Position numbers and translations under genes: made by a program
In this document: positions 16,554 through 24,897 of the stretch, piece after piece
Layout of the letters: the number at the start of each line of letters is the position of its first letter
How positions within the stretch are numbered: the first letter of the stretch is position 1
Source: Paenibacillus aceti
GTDB lineage: Bacteria; Bacillota; Bacilli; Paenibacillales; Paenibacillaceae
Length of the DNA stretch: 51,835 bases
NCBI RefSeq assembly: GCF_003614185.1
Contig: NZ_KZ987724.1
Location: forward strand, 4,946,017-4,997,851
Direction: 5' to 3'
Notes under the pieces: model-generated
Database searches by the model: none
What the model was told of the DNA's origin: nothing
What the model saw: only the letters and a program-made list of their open reading frames with translations

Positions 16554-18305
16554 ATGGTTTTATCATTTATCAAAAAATACCGAGTGGCAGCGACAGCGGC
16601 GTTCTGTATGATGCTGTTTGAGCTAGCAGTGGAGTTGGTGCAGCCGCTCATTATCTCTAAAATTATCGATGACGGTATTGCGCAGCGGCAACTATCGGTC
16701 GCCTGGATCTGGGGCGCGATTCTTGTGGGAAGCGCGGTGTTCGCCTTCGCGGCGGGGATTGCGAGCTCTTTCTTCGCATCTCATGCCAGTCAGGGCTTCG
16801 GCTATGACCTGCGTGACAGATTATATGAGAAGGTAGAGGGATTCTCCTATTCCGTCTTCAATCGCTTCGCAACCTCTTCATTAATTACACGGCTGACCGG
16901 TGACATCACCCAAATGCAGGATATGCTGTTCATGGGCCTGCGCTTTGCTAGCCGCGTACCGCTGGTCGTTACTGGCAGCATGGTAATGGCGCTAGTAGTT
17001 CATGTCAGACTCGGCCTATTCCTAACGATTCTGATTCCGGTTCTGGTGGTGTTCGTATTATGGATGATCCGGCGAATCTCGCAGCAGTTTCGTACGGTCC
17101 AGCAGCGTCTGGACAGGCTGAATGGTGTTATTCAGGAGAATCTGTCAGGCATGCGTCTGATTCGTGTATTCGTGCGGCGGGATCATGAGATTTCACGCTT
17201 TGGACAGCGCAGTAGGGACTTGATGGAGGGGAACGTCAGAGCGCTCAGATTAGCGGAGACGACGATGCCGTTCGTCTTGTTCGTCATGAACCTAGGGATT
17301 CTGGCTGTGCTGTGGTTCGGCAGGATGGATATTGCCGCTGGCGACGCTTCTATAGGACAGGTTGTGGCTGTGGTCAACTACTCCTTGCGGACGATCGGTG
17401 CTCTATCGGCATTATCCTGGATCATGACCTCGTATTCGCGGGCAGCGGCCTCCGCACAGCGGGTCAATGAAGTGTTATTGACCGAGGATTCTTCTGAGGA
17501 GGAGGCTTTGGATCACAAAGTGGCTTCACTCCAACACTCATTGCCATTACAGGGCAGAGTTGAATTCAGCGGGGTTAGCTTCCGCTATCCTGGAAGCGAT
17601 TTGCGAGTGCTTGAGGATATTTCCTTCCAGGTAGAACCGGGCCAGCGCGTCGCTATTATGGGGGCAACCGGATCTGGCAAGTCCTCGCTCGTCCAGTTGA
17701 TCCCGCGGCTCTATGAGCCTACCCGCGGGATAATTCGGATCGATGGCAGGGATATCGCCCATATCGACAGCTCACGCCTCCGCGGCTCGATCGGCTATGT
17801 ACCGCAGGAGATACTGCTGTTCTCTGGCACGATTAGAGATAACATCGCTTGGGGCCGGGAGGACGCAGCGGAGGAAGAGATTCAGACGGCTGCCCAGCAG
17901 GCACAGATCCATGAGACGATTGCTTCCCTATCCCATGGATATGATACGATGATCGGTCAGCGTGGAGTGAATCTATCAGGCGGGCAGAAGCAGCGGCTGT
18001 CGATCGCTCGGGCTTTGGTACGCAGGCCGTACATCCTCATTCTGGACGATAGCACCAGTGCGCTGGATATGCGTACTGAAGCCGCCCTGATGCAGGCACT
18101 CGATGAATTCTCCTGCACGATCTTCCTTATCACCCAGAAGATCAGCACGACGATTACCGCTGATTTGATCTTGCTGTTGGATGACGGCAGGCTGATCGCC
18201 AGCGGGACTCATGAGCAATTAATGAAGGAATCGGATCTGTATCGGAGAATTGTAGAATCCCAGCATAGAGAGGGGGAGGAGCAGCATGTTCAAGGCGCTC
18301 GTTGA
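16554..18305 (+). CDS. ABC exporter half-transporter, degenerate-site subunit
   Basis: A 583-residue fused membrane and ATPase protein. Six membrane segments fill residues 1-310. The nucleotide-binding domain has Walker A GATGSGKSS and a canonical signature LSGGQKQR. Walker B is LILDDSTSALD, with Asp where the catalytic Glu belongs, and the switch His is replaced by Gln (LITQKIST). These changes mark the noncatalytic ATP site of asymmetric heterodimeric exporters such as TM287/288 and BmrCD. ATG 16554 follows AGGAGGTGG; an in-frame ATG at 16524 lacks a site. The stop overlaps the partner gene by 20 bases. Substrate unknown; lipids or drugs are typical for the family. Confidence 0.9.
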   Translation: MVLSFIKKYRVAATAAFCMMLFELAVELVQPLIISKIIDDGIAQRQLSVAWIWGAILVGSAVFAFAAGIASSFFASHASQGFGYDLRDRLYEKVEGFSYSVFNRFATSSLITRLTGDITQMQDMLFMGLRFASRVPLVVTGSMVMALVVHVRLGLFLTILIPVLVVFVLWMIRRISQQFRTVQQRLDRLNGVIQENLSGMRLIRVFVRRDHEISRFGQRSRDLMEGNVRALRLAETTMPFVLFVMNLGILAVLWFGRMDIAAGDASIGQVVAVVNYSLRTIGALSALSWIMTSYSRAAASAQRVNEVLLTEDSSEEEALDHKVASLQHSLPLQGRVEFSGVSFRYPGSDLRVLEDISFQVEPGQRVAIMGATGSGKSSLVQLIPRLYEPTRGIIRIDGRDIAHIDSSRLRGSIGYVPQEILLFSGTIRDNIAWGREDAAEEEIQTAAQQAQIHETIASLSHGYDTMIGQRGVNLSGGQKQRLSIARALVRRPYILILDDSTSALDMRTEAALMQALDEFSCTIFLITQKISTTITADLILLLDDGRLIASGTHEQLMKESDLYRRIVESQHREGEEQHVQGAR

Positions 18306-20145
18306 GCCGTTCCGGCATCCATATCCGAAGGAGGTTATCCAGCGTCAGGAGGGTTCAGGCCGCAAACCGAGAGCCAAGGCCAGAGACTGGTCCGGCACGC
18401 TCGGCCGACTCTGGGGGTATTTGGCGCAAAGAAAGGCGAAGCTGACCCTGGTGCTGGTGATGGTCGTATTCAGTTCGTCCCTAGCTCTACTAGGTCCGTA
18501 TATGCTGGGCGTAGCGGTAGATGATTATTTGGGGGGGAGCGGCGGACAGCCATGGGTCTGGTTCCTGGTAGGGATCGGTCTCGTCTATGCCGGTTCTTCG
18601 CTAACCTCCTGGCTGCAGAACATCTGGATGATCGAGATTGCACAGGAGACGGTTTACCGCATGAGGTCGGATCTTTTTACCAAGCTGCATGCCCTGCCGA
18701 TTTCTTTCTACAGCAAAAGACAGCAAGGCGAGATCATGAGCCGGGTCACGAACGATATAGAGAACGTGAGCTCTACCTTGAATAGCTCGGCCATCCAGAT
18801 ATTCTCTAGCGTCCTGACCCTGACGGGTACGATCGTAGTGATGCTCTATCTCAGCCCTATATTGACCCTACTGACCTTCATCGTCGTTCCTCTGATGATG
18901 TTTGGGATGAGATGGATCACCCGGCGTACAGGACCGCTCTATAAACAGCGCCAGAAGGATCTGGGTAACCTGAACGGTTATATCGAGGAGACCTTGTCCG
19001 GACAACGGATCATCAAAGCCTTCTCCCAGGAGGAAAGAGTGCTGCGTGAATTTCGCACCCGTAATGCTGCGATTCGCAAATCCGGCTTCTGGGCGCAGAC
19101 GATCTCCGGCTTCATTCCGAAGCTGATGAATTTCCTCAACAATTTCAGTTTTGCCCTCGTGGCGGGAATTGGCGGTGTACTGGCGATCTATGGTCAGGTA
19201 ACGGTCGGCGTCATTATCGTCTTCGTCGAGTATGCACGGCAGTTTACACGCCCGCTCAATGATCTGGCCAACCAGTGGAATACGCTGCTGTCTGCGATCG
19301 CTGGTGCGGAGCGGGTATTCGAAGTGATGGACGAGGATGAGGAAGCAGCGGATGAGAGCGGCGCGCAGCCGATTGAACAGGTTGCTGGCAAGGTCTCCTT
19401 TTCGCAAGTGTACTTCTCTTATGAGCAGGACGGGGATACGCTGGAGGATATCAGCTTTACGGCAGAGCCCGGGGAGATGATCGCACTCGTCGGGCCGACT
19501 GGAGCCGGGAAAACGACGCTGATCCAGCTTCTGTCACGCTTTTATGAGCATGATAACGGGATCATTGCGATTGATGATAAGGACATTAACTCGATTCGTC
19601 GTGACAGTCTGCGTTCTCATATGGCATTTGTGCTGCAGGACTCATTCCTGTTCCAGGGCTCCATCCGCGACAATATTGCGTTTGGACGTCTGGAAGCGAC
19701 AGATGCAGAGATTGAGGCAGCGGCCCGGCTGGCTAATGCCCATTCATTTATTATGCGTTTGCCCCATGGATACGATGAGAGGCTCGGGATCGGTGGGGAC
19801 GGGATCAGCCAAGGTCAGAAGCAGCTTCTGGCGATCGCCCGGGCGATGCTGGCCAATCCTTCGATCCTCGTGCTGGATGAAGCGACCAGCAGCATCGATA
19901 CGGTAACGGAGCTGAAGATCCAGGAAGGTCTGCAGCGTCTGATGAAGGGGAGGACGAGCTTCGTGATCGCCCATCGCTTGAATACGATCCGTCAGGCTGA
20001 TAAGATTCTTGTCTTGAAGGACGGACAACTGATCGAGCAAGGGGATCATAGGGATCTACTGAAACGGGACGGCTTCTATAGCAAGCTGTATTATGGACAG
20101 CTTCAGGAGCAAGAAGAAGAGAGCAGGAGGTCAGATGAATCATGA
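18286..20145 (+). CDS. ABC exporter half-transporter, catalytic subunit
   Basis: A 619-residue partner of the previous protein. A basic N-terminal extension of about 50 residues precedes six membrane segments. The ATPase domain has Walker A GPTGAGKTT, Walker B LVLDEATSSID with the catalytic Glu, and the switch His in VIAHRLNTIRQADKI. Its signature is degenerate, ISQGQKQLLAIARA instead of LSGGQ. The degenerate signature faces the partner's degenerate Walker B, and the partner's good LSGGQ faces this subunit's good Walker B. One working and one dead ATP site are therefore predicted. ATG 18286 follows GAGGGGGAGGAGC. Its stop overlaps the next gene (ATGA). Confidence 0.9.
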   Translation: MFKALVEPFRHPYPKEVIQRQEGSGRKPRAKARDWSGTLGRLWGYLAQRKAKLTLVLVMVVFSSSLALLGPYMLGVAVDDYLGGSGGQPWVWFLVGIGLVYAGSSLTSWLQNIWMIEIAQETVYRMRSDLFTKLHALPISFYSKRQQGEIMSRVTNDIENVSSTLNSSAIQIFSSVLTLTGTIVVMLYLSPILTLLTFIVVPLMMFGMRWITRRTGPLYKQRQKDLGNLNGYIEETLSGQRIIKAFSQEERVLREFRTRNAAIRKSGFWAQTISGFIPKLMNFLNNFSFALVAGIGGVLAIYGQVTVGVIIVFVEYARQFTRPLNDLANQWNTLLSAIAGAERVFEVMDEDEEAADESGAQPIEQVAGKVSFSQVYFSYEQDGDTLEDISFTAEPGEMIALVGPTGAGKTTLIQLLSRFYEHDNGIIAIDDKDINSIRRDSLRSHMAFVLQDSFLFQGSIRDNIAFGRLEATDAEIEAAARLANAHSFIMRLPHGYDERLGIGGDGISQGQKQLLAIARAMLANPSILVLDEATSSIDTVTELKIQEGLQRLMKGRTSFVIAHRLNTIRQADKILVLKDGQLIEQGDHRDLLKRDGFYSKLYYGQLQEQEEESRRSDES

Positions 20146-20906
20146 GTATATATGAACGAGGGGCATATTTGCGCAGTATGACGCTGCTCAGGGAGGAGGT
20201 ACCGTCTTTTCAGCGGTACCCGTTCCATCTGCCGGCAGTCGCTGAGCTGGAACGCCTTGATTTTCATCCGAAGGTGACCTATATCGTCGGTGAGAACGGG
20301 ATGGGGAAATCTACGCTATTGGAAGCCATAGCGGTAGCCCTCGGCTTCAATGCCGAGGGGGGGACGCTTAATTTCAACTTTGCGACGGCGGAGACGCATT
20401 CGGAGCTGTACCGTTATTTACGTCCGGTTCGGAGCGCGAACAAGGCGCGAGACGGCTTCTTTTTCCGTGCGGAGAGCTATTATAATCTGGCCACGCAAAT
20501 CGATGAACTTGATCGGATAACCTCCAGTGCTCCGCGGATTATTGAGTCCTATGGTGGCAAATCACTACATATGATGTCGCATGGTGAATCTTTCTTCGCC
20601 ACGTTTATGAACCGGTTTAGCGGTAGGGGGCTCTATATATTGGACGAGCCGGAGGCGGCGCTGTCTCCTTTCCGGCAGATGGCGATGCTGTCGCGGATTC
20701 ATGAGCTGGTGAACAAGCACTCTCAGTTTATCATTTCCACGCATTCTCCGATTCTGATGGCCTACCCGGACAGTGTGATTTATCAATTAACACCGGATGG
20801 ACTGCGGACGGTTACGCTTGAAGAGACCGACCATTATGTCATTATGAAGGAGTTTCTGAACAACCGCGAACGGATGTTAAATGAATTATTTGACTCGCCT
20901 AAATAG
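20142..20906 (+). CDS. AAA family ATPase (ABC-type, RecF/SMC-like head), third gene of exporter operon
   Basis: A 254-residue soluble ATPase. Walker A is VGENGMGKSTLLEAIAVALG near residues 49-68, and Walker B is GLYILDEPEAALSPFRQ near 165-181. MSHGESFFATFMNRF holds a weakened signature, and FIISTHSPILMAYP carries the switch His. This is the layout of stand-alone AAA_15/AAA_21 ATPases, not of transporters, since it has no membrane domain. The start overlaps the exporter stop by four bases, which suggests coupled expression. Members of this group occur alone or in defence and repair contexts. Here no nuclease partner is present, and its role with the exporter is unknown. Confidence 0.85.
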   Translation: MSIYERGAYLRSMTLLREEVPSFQRYPFHLPAVAELERLDFHPKVTYIVGENGMGKSTLLEAIAVALGFNAEGGTLNFNFATAETHSELYRYLRPVRSANKARDGFFFRAESYYNLATQIDELDRITSSAPRIIESYGGKSLHMMSHGESFFATFMNRFSGRGLYILDEPEAALSPFRQMAMLSRIHELVNKHSQFIISTHSPILMAYPDSVIYQLTPDGLRTVTLEETDHYVIMKEFLNNRERMLNELFDSPK

Positions 20907-20923
20907 CATCCAACCGAGCGTAT

Positions 20924-21832
20924 CTAGCCCAGTCCTCTCGTTCTCAACCGTCTGGCGTCCTCCATCAGCTGCTGCAAGAAGCGCTCGATCGCCATGGAGG
21001 GGGAATGATCCACGGTTTGAATCGTGGAGAAATCGCGGGTGAATTTTATCCCTTTGAGAGGGATGCTCTGTAGTGAGCCTGATTCCAGCTCCTTACGGAC
21101 GACCCAGCGGGACAGAATCGCGAGGCCCAGTCCGGCAGCAACGGCCTCTTTGACGCCTTGGCTGCTGTTGAATACATATGTACGTTTGATTTCAAGCTTA
21201 TGCTCCTGCAGGAAACGATCGCTGAATGCTCTCGTACCCGAGCCGCTCTCACGCAGAATCCAGCTCCAATGATGCAGCTTGCTGACATCAGCTTGTCGCA
21301 TTTCACAGAGCGGGTGATCGGGCGCGGCAACGAGTAGCAGTTCATCCTTCATATAGGGAGTGATGGTCAATCCCGGCTCTGTTACAGTTCCTTCGACCAG
21401 CCCCAGATGAAGCTCCTGCTTGCGTACCTTTTGCACGATTTCCCAAGTATTTCCGATTGTAACCTGCAGTTCAACCTGCGGGTATTGAGCGACGAATTCA
21501 GCAAGCAGGCGGGGAAGCAGGTATTCACCGATCGTGAAGCTGGCGCCTACATGAATGGACCCCGTTACCGTATCCTGCAGTAATTGGATGTCACGGCGGG
21601 CCTCGTCGTACAGGGCGAGAATTTTTTTGGCCTTCTGATATAGAATATGTCCGGCTTCGGTCAGCTTCACCTGCTTGGGGGAACGATGCATCAGCTTGGC
21701 ACCGAGCTCGTTCTCCAGGTTGCGGATGTGCAGACTGACACCCGGCTGAGATAGGTTTAGCAGCTCGGCGGCTCGGGAGAAATTCTTTTGCTCAGACACG
21801 GTTACGAATACTTTAAGATTCTCGACAATCAT
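20924..21832 (-). CDS. LysR family transcriptional regulator, CysL/YeiE-like
   Basis: A 303-residue regulator. The N-terminal winged helix reads MIVENLKVFVTVSEQKNFSR, then AAELLNLSQPGVSLHIRNLE. The substrate-binding domain (about 90-295) follows with GASFTIGEYLLPRLLAEF. ATG 21832 is preferred over 21862 because AAAGGAGA is 8 bases before it. The gene diverges from the YeiH-type transporter, the same arrangement as yeiE and yeiH in Escherichia coli. It therefore probably controls the neighbour in response to a sulfur compound. A specific effector cannot be read from the sequence. Confidence 0.88.
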   Translation of the reverse strand: MIVENLKVFVTVSEQKNFSRAAELLNLSQPGVSLHIRNLENELGAKLMHRSPKQVKLTEAGHILYQKAKKILALYDEARRDIQLLQDTVTGSIHVGASFTIGEYLLPRLLAEFVAQYPQVELQVTIGNTWEIVQKVRKQELHLGLVEGTVTEPGLTITPYMKDELLLVAAPDHPLCEMRQADVSKLHHWSWILRESGSGTRAFSDRFLQEHKLEIKRTYVFNSSQGVKEAVAAGLGLAILSRWVVRKELESGSLQSIPLKGIKFTRDFSTIQTVDHSPSMAIERFLQQLMEDARRLRTRGLG

Positions 21833-22041
21833 ATATAAGTCTCCTTTGTTTGCTACCTCCATTTTACCCTGCCCCCGAAAAGATCAACAACCGTTTTTAT
21901 CTCCATTCTGGGTTAACCATAAGTATTCCTCATGATCAAGATAGCAGATCTTTATTTCCGCTTTCCTGTAAACCGCCGTATAGTTGTAACCGAAAAAGAA
22001 CTCTTATTCATTACTTACAACGGTTAGGAAGTGGGAAGGTC

Positions 22042-23091
22042 ATGCGCAACAAGATCCATTTATGGAGGCAAAATAAAGGATTTGGCTTCACCGAAGGAAT
22101 CGCCATTACACTGATTCTGGCCATTATCGCCAAATTTATAGCCGGTTTTCCATTCTTGAGTATAATGGGCCAGCTTGTGATTGCTATCTTACTCGGGATC
22201 ATCTGGCGGGCTGTGCTCGGAGTGCCGCAGGAGTCGATGCAGGGCATTCAATTTTCAAGCAAAAAGCTGCTTCGCTTCGGCATCATACTGCTCGGCATGC
22301 GGCTTAATTTAATGGATATTATTCATGCCGGGCCGAAGGTACTGGCGATCGCTGTCATCAATATTGTATTCGCTATCTTTGTCGTGTATGGGTTCACCAG
22401 ACTGTTCAAGGTTGAGCAGCGGCTGGGTATTCTGACTGCCTGTGGTACCGCTATTTGCGGAGCGGCCGCCGTGGTGGCTATTGCCCCGCAGATCAAAGCG
22501 GATGACGATGAGACCGCAGTAGGCGCGGCAACAATTGCTATTCTGGGCACGGTGTTCACCCTGGCTTATACGCTGTTATACCCGGTGCTAGGATTAACAG
22601 CGGCTGGGTATGGTATTTTCTCAGGAGCTACGCTGCATGAAATCGCCCATGTAATCGCTGCGGCGGCACCAGGTGGTAAGGAGGCGGTCGATCTGGCCGT
22701 CATCGTGAAGCTGACGCGTGTGGCCTTGCTTGTGCCGGTCGCAATTATTATTGGCATCTGGGCGAGTAGAGTGGAGCGCAAGAGCAATGCAACGGCAACT
22801 GCAACTATGGAAAAAAAAGGATGGAAGGATATTCCGATTCCATGGTTTATCCTCGGCTTTCTGCTGATGAGCGGAGTGAATACGCTGGAGATCATCCCTC
22901 CTGGAGTAACGGAGCAGCTGATCGTCGCCGCTTATTTATTGATCGCAATGGCCATGGCTGCACTCGGTCTGAACGTGGATATCGCGACCTTCCGCAGAAT
23001 GGGCCTCAAATCTTTTGCCGCCGGATTTCTCGGTTCGATTCTGCTGTCGGGCCTTGGTTTCGGCCTGGTGCATTGGTTCGGATTGGCGTGA
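22042..23091 (+). CDS. YeiH family putative sulfate exporter (UPF0324)
   Basis: A 349-residue membrane protein with roughly ten hydrophobic segments. Family signatures are GITLI-type N-terminal helices, SSKKLLRFGIILLGMRLN, ILTACGTAICGAAAVVAIAP (the broken helix with C-G-T-A-I-C-G), and GATLHEIAHVIAAAAPGG. The C-terminal part has AMAALGLNVDIATFRRMG. I chose ATG 22042, since homologues begin near there and AGGAAG lies 10 bases before it; the open frame runs back to 21850 without support. The 5' leader contains 7-bp inverted repeats, GTTGTAA at 21983 and TTACAAC at 22015. Sulfate or sulfite export is a family annotation, not proven here. Confidence 0.85.
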   Translation: MRNKIHLWRQNKGFGFTEGIAITLILAIIAKFIAGFPFLSIMGQLVIAILLGIIWRAVLGVPQESMQGIQFSSKKLLRFGIILLGMRLNLMDIIHAGPKVLAIAVINIVFAIFVVYGFTRLFKVEQRLGILTACGTAICGAAAVVAIAPQIKADDDETAVGAATIAILGTVFTLAYTLLYPVLGLTAAGYGIFSGATLHEIAHVIAAAAPGGKEAVDLAVIVKLTRVALLVPVAIIIGIWASRVERKSNATATATMEKKGWKDIPIPWFILGFLLMSGVNTLEIIPPGVTEQLIVAAYLLIAMAMAALGLNVDIATFRRMGLKSFAAGFLGSILLSGLGFGLVHWFGLA

Positions 23092-23204
23092 GATGGATGG
23101 CGGCTAAGCCAGTTGACACCCATTGGCGCCCTATGGAGGCTCTAACGAAACTATGGATCTGATCGATCTTGCACGCCTACATTTCACGAATTGGAAATAA
23201 ATAG

Positions 23205-23220
23205 AGTGAGTGCAATCACA
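23205..23220. promoter_or_regulatory. Fnr/CRP-type site upstream of hcp
   Basis: AGTGA-GTGCAA-TCACA matches the Fnr consensus TGTGA-N6-TCACA at 9 of 10 defined bases. It lies 68 bases before the hcp start, suitable for anaerobic activation. Confidence 0.65.
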
Positions 23221-23287
23221 AATGGCTTTTTGGGGTTTTGTTACGTTGAGGATAACGATCAATCATCTCATTTATGGGGGGAACGAT

Positions 23288-24580
23288 ATGTTTTGTTATC
23301 AGTGTGAACAGACACCGAATGGCGGATGTAAAGTTGTTGGGGTATGCGGCAAGAACGAAACAATAGCAAGTTTGCAAGATACGATGATTTTTGCATTAAA
23401 AGGTATTGCCGCCTATGCGACGCACGCTAGGCAGCTAGGGTATAGCGATCCCGAGGTGGATCGAATTACCCGCGAAGCCTTGTACATGACCTTGACCAAT
23501 TCCAACTTTAATACACAGGAGCACCTGGAGATGGCTATGAAGGTCGGAAATGCGGCGGTGCGGATCATGGACGTGCTGGATCAAGCGCATACAGATCGCT
23601 TTGGCATCCCGCAGCCGGTAACAGTCAGTCAGAATAAAATTGAAGGTCAATGCATTGTGGTGACAGGACATAATTTGTACGCGCTGGAGGAACTGCTGCG
23701 ACAAACCGAAGGGAAGGGCATCAATATATATACCCACTCGGAAATGCTGCCCGCTCACGGTTATCCGCAGCTTAAGAAGTATGGACATTTAAAAGGCAAT
23801 ATAGGCAAGGCCTGGTACGATCAGCGTAGGCTGTTCGAGCAGTTCCCAGGTGCAATTCTCGCTACTACGAACTGTGTAATGCCGATTAAAGGCACCTATG
23901 CGGACCGCTTCTTCTCTTATGAAGTAGCGGGGCTGGAAGGTGTCACGAAGATTATGAATGATGATTTCTCTCCGCTAATTGAGCGTGCTTTATCGCTGCC
24001 TGCGGCAAATATAGAATCCGAGCAGGTGCTCACGACGGGATACCATCACGAAACCGTGATCGGACTCGCTCCTGAGATTATTCAAGCCGTCAAAGACGGA
24101 CATATCCGCCGCTTTTTCGTCATTGCAGGCTGTGATGCACCGGGGACGGGCGGGAATTATTACCGCGAGTTGGCGACTTCCTTGCCGAATGATACTGTTA
24201 TCTTAACTACTTCTTGTGGAAAATTCCGCTTTAATGATGTAGATTATGGGACCGTAGGAGACACAGGCATTCCGCGTTATATTGACCTTGGGCAATGTAA
24301 TAATTCGGGCTCGACCGTGAAAATTGCTTTGGCCCTGGCCGATGCTTTTGGCTGTACGGTAAATGAGCTGCCCGTTAGCATCGTGCTGTCCTGGTTTGAG
24401 CAAAAAGCGGTCGCCATTCTGCTGGGTCTGTTCAGCCTTGGCATTCAGGACATTCGCATCGGACCAAAGCCGCCCGAATTTATTTCGCCGGGAGTGCTTG
24501 ATGTGCTCGTAGAGATGTTTGGATTGAAATTGATTACTACCGCCGAAGAGGACATGAAAGCGATGTTGGCACTGTCGTAG
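23288..24580 (+). CDS. hcp: Hybrid cluster protein / hydroxylamine reductase
   Basis: A 430-residue hybrid cluster protein. The N-terminal MFCYQCEQTPNGGCKVVGVC carries four Cys for the proximal iron-sulfur cluster. Hybrid-cluster ligands appear in TGHNLYALEELL (His), ATTNCVMP (Cys), AGCDAPGTG (Cys), TSCGKFRFN (Cys) and DLGQCNNSGS (Cys). At about 430 residues it is shorter than the enterobacterial form and fits the compact class III type. Hcp reduces nitric oxide or hydroxylamine under low oxygen. ATG 23288 is chosen because the family begins at this MFCYQC and GGGGGGAAC precedes it. The Fnr-like site upstream agrees with anaerobic induction. Confidence 0.95.
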   Translation: MFCYQCEQTPNGGCKVVGVCGKNETIASLQDTMIFALKGIAAYATHARQLGYSDPEVDRITREALYMTLTNSNFNTQEHLEMAMKVGNAAVRIMDVLDQAHTDRFGIPQPVTVSQNKIEGQCIVVTGHNLYALEELLRQTEGKGINIYTHSEMLPAHGYPQLKKYGHLKGNIGKAWYDQRRLFEQFPGAILATTNCVMPIKGTYADRFFSYEVAGLEGVTKIMNDDFSPLIERALSLPAANIESEQVLTTGYHHETVIGLAPEIIQAVKDGHIRRFFVIAGCDAPGTGGNYYRELATSLPNDTVILTTSCGKFRFNDVDYGTVGDTGIPRYIDLGQCNNSGSTVKIALALADAFGCTVNELPVSIVLSWFEQKAVAILLGLFSLGIQDIRIGPKPPEFISPGVLDVLVEMFGLKLITTAEEDMKAMLALS

Positions 24581-24591
24581 GAAAATATATC

Positions 24592-24641
24592 AAGGGCGGC
24601 CCAGAAGTCCGTTTTCACGGACTTTCTGGGCCGCCCCTTTT
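24592..24641 (+). terminator. Strong terminator after hcp
   Basis: GGGCGGCCCAGAAGTCCG pairs with CGGACTTTCTGGGCCGCCC, followed by CTTTT. It lies against the 3' end of the opposite-strand tRNA-Arg. Confidence 0.9.
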
Positions 24642-24643
24642 GA

Positions 24644-24718
24644 CGCGCCACGGCGGGATTCGAACCCGCGACGCACAGTTTAGGAAACTGTCGCTCTATC
24701 CTGCTGAGCTACGGGCGC
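24644..24718 (-). tRNA. tRNA-Arg (anticodon CCT)
   Basis: On the minus strand the cloverleaf reads GCGCCCG TA GCTC...GAGC, then anticodon stem ACAGT with loop TTCCTAA (anticodon CCT), then T arm GCGGG-TTCGAAT-CCCGC. The acceptor 3' strand is CGTGGCGC, one base longer than the seven needed: a T bulges between CG and GGCGC. CCA is not encoded (TCA follows). Identity is clear; the bulge is odd. Confidence 0.9.
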
Positions 24719-24805
24719 ATAGTAAGAAATTCACTGAGTCATTAAAAATCGACATAAAGATATTATAGAATATTATTTGCAAAAAGTGAATCGATAATTG
24801 GAATA

Positions 24806-24853
24806 AAAGGCACGGAAGCAGCAGGAGGTCCTGTCGCTTCTGTGCCTTTTTAC
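24806..24853. terminator. Terminator at the end of nrdAB
   Basis: AAAAGGCACGGAAGC pairs with GCTTCTGTGCCTTTTT. It can act in both directions and lies 45 bases after the nrdB stop. Confidence 0.85.
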
Positions 24854-24897
24854 TGCTCGATGCTCTTGTTTTCGAGTGAATCAGCTCATATCAGAGC

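Noticed and set aside
20142-20906. A retron, Gabija- or OLD-type defence system around the AAA ATPase
   Set aside because: The protein lacks a Toprim or nuclease domain, and no effector or reverse transcriptase gene is adjacent.
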